Origin: Thermalbibacter longus
Lineage (GTDB): Bacteria > Chloroflexota > Chloroflexia > Thermomicrobiales > Thermomicrobiaceae
Assembly (NCBI RefSeq): GCF_023806485.1
Contig: NZ_JAMSLR010000001.1
Coordinates: forward strand, 1 to 64,000
Length of the DNA stretch: 64,000 nucleotides
Direction of reading: 5' to 3'
The position numbers were made by a program, and so were the translations under genes. Positions 61,856 to 64,000 of the stretch are shown here, one piece after another. The stretch's first letter is position 1. Every line of letters begins with the position of its first letter. The notes under the pieces were generated by a model, which worked only from the letters and a program-made list of their open reading frames with translations, did no database searches and was not told the origin of the DNA.

Positions 61856-63592
61856 TTACCCTTCTGGCGGTCGCTGGCCGTATCGCCACTCGTAGTAGTG
61901 GCGCCCGACGTTGCCGAACTCCACCTGCCAGCCCATCGAGTTCGAGGGGGTGTAGGTCAACAGCCGGCGCTCGAACGCCTGCACCAGCACCCACTGCTCC
62001 GCCCCGGCGACACGTGTCCTGATCCAGTAAGGCTCGCTGATCGGGTGGCCGAGCACGTAGAGCCAGTCCCACGGCTGGCCCTGCGTCCACTCCCAGAAAA
62101 CGGCCGCCACGTTGATCCCGGTCACTGGGTCGTACCAGGCGTACGTCGTCGATCCGAGGCGCGGGTCGGTCGTCACGGTACCGTCCCTGGACAGCACCTC
62201 GACCACCGGCTGGCCCGTGCGGTCGGGCACAGCCCGATCGGGAGCGATCGCTGCCAGGTGGTGCAGGCTGGCGTACGTCGGCGCGTCCGGGTTGAGCGGG
62301 GCCGGGTCGCCAGCGAGCGGCACCTGGGCCGGGCCGACCGGCTGGAACGCGTTGTCACCGACCTGGGCTGCCCCGAGGATCATGTCTCGCACCAGCAGGC
62401 CGCTGGTGACGAACCAGGCCGAGGTGGGGTCGCCACCCTGGTCAGTGACCTCCAGCCTGGCCTTGTCCAGGTAGTAGACCGTGCGCCGGCCACCAGGCGA
62501 CTCCGCGTACGGCTCCTCGACCGTCGCCCAGATATCCGGGCCCCAGACCCAGGAGCGGTCTTCGCTCTCCAACCAGACCGCGGCATCGGTCGACCACCAC
62601 ACCCGCTGCAGGGCCGGCGGCGCTCCGGCCAGGCCCGCCGGAAGCTGGGTAGCCGCGCGCAACCCGTCGCGCGCCAGCGGCTCCTCCGGTGACACCGCTG
62701 TCTGGAAGCTGGCCTGGTGAGTAAAGGGCTGGCCGTTGGCCGTGCCGGTGATCGTGTACGTGTAGAGTGTGCCCGGCTGGAGCGGCTTTGTCGCCGCCAG
62801 CAGGGCGGTGCGGCGGCTCAGCCAGCCGCTGCCAGTGGCGAACAGGACGTCGACCGGCTGCCCGTCGGCGAGCAACGACGCGCTGGTGAACTCCACGTCT
62901 CCGGCGCCGAAGTACTTCAGCGTAATCGGATACCCGATCGGGAACGAGGCATTCGCGAAGGGGTTCGGCACTTCGCCCCAGAAATGGGTGTCGACCCCGG
63001 TCGTGCCGTCCGCCGGCCAGGCGACCCACTCCGGGCTGGCGGTGTCGCTCCAGGTCGGCGAGCCGACCACGATGACCTCGATGCGGACGTCTCCCTCACT
63101 CACCCAGCCGAACCCGATGTCGGTGTAGCGCGGATCGATCAGCGGCAGCCGGTGGTTGACCGTCCCCATGAACCAGCGGATGGAAGTGGTCAGTGAACCG
63201 GAGAGGCCGATGTTCTCGTTGACAGAGCCGGCGTAGCCGTGCGCGCGAGCGCGGTCGCCGATGGTGGCGCCGGTGAAGCCTGGCTTCCCTTCCTGTTCCT
63301 GGTGCAGGCCCATCCCGGCGAGCGTGGGGTCGCCGTAGTTGAGCTGGTAATACCGTGCGTGTGCCGTGGCAGCCGACTCCAGGGCCGGGTGGCGTGTCAT
63401 CGGCGGCAGCCCCAGCCAGGCGCGGTAGGAGTTGATCAAGGCCAGCGCGTGCTCAGCCGGGTCGGTGCTTTCCGACGCAGCCGCGCGCGGCGAGCTGGCG
63501 AACATGAGCGGAGTCGAGAGCAGGACAGCGATGACCGCGGCGAGGAGAAACCGGCAGGTACAGCGAGACCGTGCCCCCAGCGGTGCCCCCAT
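61856..63592 (-). CDS. Secreted CAP/SCP-domain protein
   Basis: A 578-residue secreted protein. The signal peptide is RFLLAAVIAVLLSTPLMFAS (cleavage after AAA near 39). A CAP domain (about 48-180) follows with ALALINSYRAWLGLPPM, HPALESAATAHARYYQLNYG and VNENIGLSGS. A long beta-rich region follows, and the C-terminal segment (WVLVQAFERRLLTYTPSNSM then GWQVEFGNVGRHYYEWRYG) is of a kind I know as recurrent in exported Chloroflexota proteins. CAP proteins bind lipids or cleave wall peptides in some cases. ATG 63592 is chosen, with GAAGGGACACGGG upstream and an immediate signal peptide. Confidence 0.88.
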   Translation of the reverse strand: MGAPLGARSRCTCRFLLAAVIAVLLSTPLMFASSPRAAASESTDPAEHALALINSYRAWLGLPPMTRHPALESAATAHARYYQLNYGDPTLAGMGLHQEQEGKPGFTGATIGDRARAHGYAGSVNENIGLSGSLTTSIRWFMGTVNHRLPLIDPRYTDIGFGWVSEGDVRIEVIVVGSPTWSDTASPEWVAWPADGTTGVDTHFWGEVPNPFANASFPIGYPITLKYFGAGDVEFTSASLLADGQPVDVLFATGSGWLSRRTALLAATKPLQPGTLYTYTITGTANGQPFTHQASFQTAVSPEEPLARDGLRAATQLPAGLAGAPPALQRVWWSTDAAVWLESEDRSWVWGPDIWATVEEPYAESPGGRRTVYYLDKARLEVTDQGGDPTSAWFVTSGLLVRDMILGAAQVGDNAFQPVGPAQVPLAGDPAPLNPDAPTYASLHHLAAIAPDRAVPDRTGQPVVEVLSRDGTVTTDPRLGSTTYAWYDPVTGINVAAVFWEWTQGQPWDWLYVLGHPISEPYWIRTRVAGAEQWVLVQAFERRLLTYTPSNSMGWQVEFGNVGRHYYEWRYGQRPPEG

Positions 63593-63772
63593 CCCGTGTC
63601 CCTTCCCTCTGGCCTGCCTGAGCAGCCCGCGAGGTACCCGGCAAGCGCTGGTATCCCTTCCCGGGTCAACTATGCCACACTGAGGACAGGATGCCATCAC
63701 CGAACGTACAATGGGGTGGTGTTGCGCGGCGCCGGATCTCGGCTTCTCGTGAAGCGGAAGTTGAGGCGACAG

Positions 63773-64000
63773 ATGATCGAATTGATCGTGCTCATCCTGA
63801 TCCTGCTGGTATTGCTGTTCGCGATCTGGACGACGTTCCAGCTCGTGGGCCTGCTGATCACGCTGCTCGTCGCGGCGATCATCGGCTGGGTGGCCGACCA
63901 GATCGTGCCCGGCAGCCTGCCCTATGGGTGGCTCGGTGCGATCGTCGCCGGGCTGCTGGGGAGCTGGTTGGGGAGCCTGCTGCTGGGCGACCTCGGCCCC
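63773..64000 (+). CDS. GlsB/YeaQ/YmgE-family membrane protein (5' part)
   Basis: The first 76 codons up to the window edge. An N-terminal helix (IELIVLILILLVLLFAIW) comes first, then LLITLLVAAIIGWVADQIVP and PYGWLGAIVAGLLGSWLGSL, the repeated Gly-rich helices of the transglycosylase-associated GlsB/YeaQ family of small stress-related membrane proteins. GAGGCGACAG precedes the ATG. The 3' end lies outside the window. Confidence 0.75.
   Translation, partial: MIELIVLILILLVLLFAIWTTFQLVGLLITLLVAAIIGWVADQIVPGSLPYGWLGAIVAGLLGSWLGSLLLGDLGP

Overview
The window is high-GC bacterial chromosome. Its gene content points to a thermophilic member of the Chloroflexota, most likely class Thermomicrobia; this is an inference from gene families and style, not a database match. 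Pointers are a caa3-type cytochrome oxidase whose subunit II carries a cytochrome c domain, a K+-independent proton-pumping pyrophosphatase, a DnaD/DnaC-type primosome pair beside dnaB, many large regulators and secreted proteins built from TPR, LuxR and CAP modules, frequent GTG starts with AGGAGG-type ribosome sites, and tRNA genes without an encoded CCA. No CRISPR array, rRNA operon, insertion sequence or phage module was seen.

Layout. 1-4,060: end of tuf, then rpmG, tRNA-Trp, secE, nusG, rplK, rplA, rplJ, rplL and tRNA-Pro on the plus strand; rpoB/rpoC do not follow. 4,123-10,621: an ANTAR response regulator, an FAD-linked oxidase, a small secreted protein, a large ATPase-TPR-LuxR regulator and a methyltransferase. 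10,737-14,902: cdaA/cdaR (cyclic di-AMP synthesis) and a TPR protein. 15,015-24,183 (all minus): dnaC-like, dnaD-like, dnaB and rplI; rlmB and cysS; an FmdB-type zinc ribbon protein; polA. 24,184-25,108 is a 925-base non-coding stretch with a good promoter and inverted repeats. 25,109-31,174: moxR, DUF58, transglutaminase and ribokinase in a tight plus-strand run. 31,275-37,685 (minus): hppA and ctaC-D-E-F. 38,492-42,595 (minus): a ferric-iron ABC importer, divergent from hsp20 and a triple-BON protein (42,976-44,151).

44,460-48,466 is the accessory-looking part. It is a minus-strand cluster of small membrane or secreted proteins of unknown function, locally AT-richer and partly with non-ATG starts. 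It is headed by a remarkable single reading frame that joins a PAS-LuxR regulator to a snapalysin-like metzincin protease domain. 48,577-64,000 returns to ordinary content: YfhO-type membrane protein, ychF, queC, two small membrane proteins, ribonuclease J, a phosphoribosyltransferase, metG, a D-threonine-aldolase-like PLP enzyme, an LLM flavin oxidoreductase, an fRMsr-type GAF protein, a secreted CAP-domain protein and the start of a GlsB-type membrane protein.

How the genes work together: the first block supplies translation and protein export. The 15-24 kb block covers replication initiation and elongation, cysteinyl-tRNA charging and rRNA methylation. The 31-38 kb block is energy conservation (proton-pumping PPase and terminal oxidase). 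The 38.5-44 kb block pairs iron uptake with stress proteins around a divergent regulatory region holding two similar inverted repeats. The best candidate for something undescribed is the regulator-protease fusion with its downstream run of small secreted and membrane proteins.
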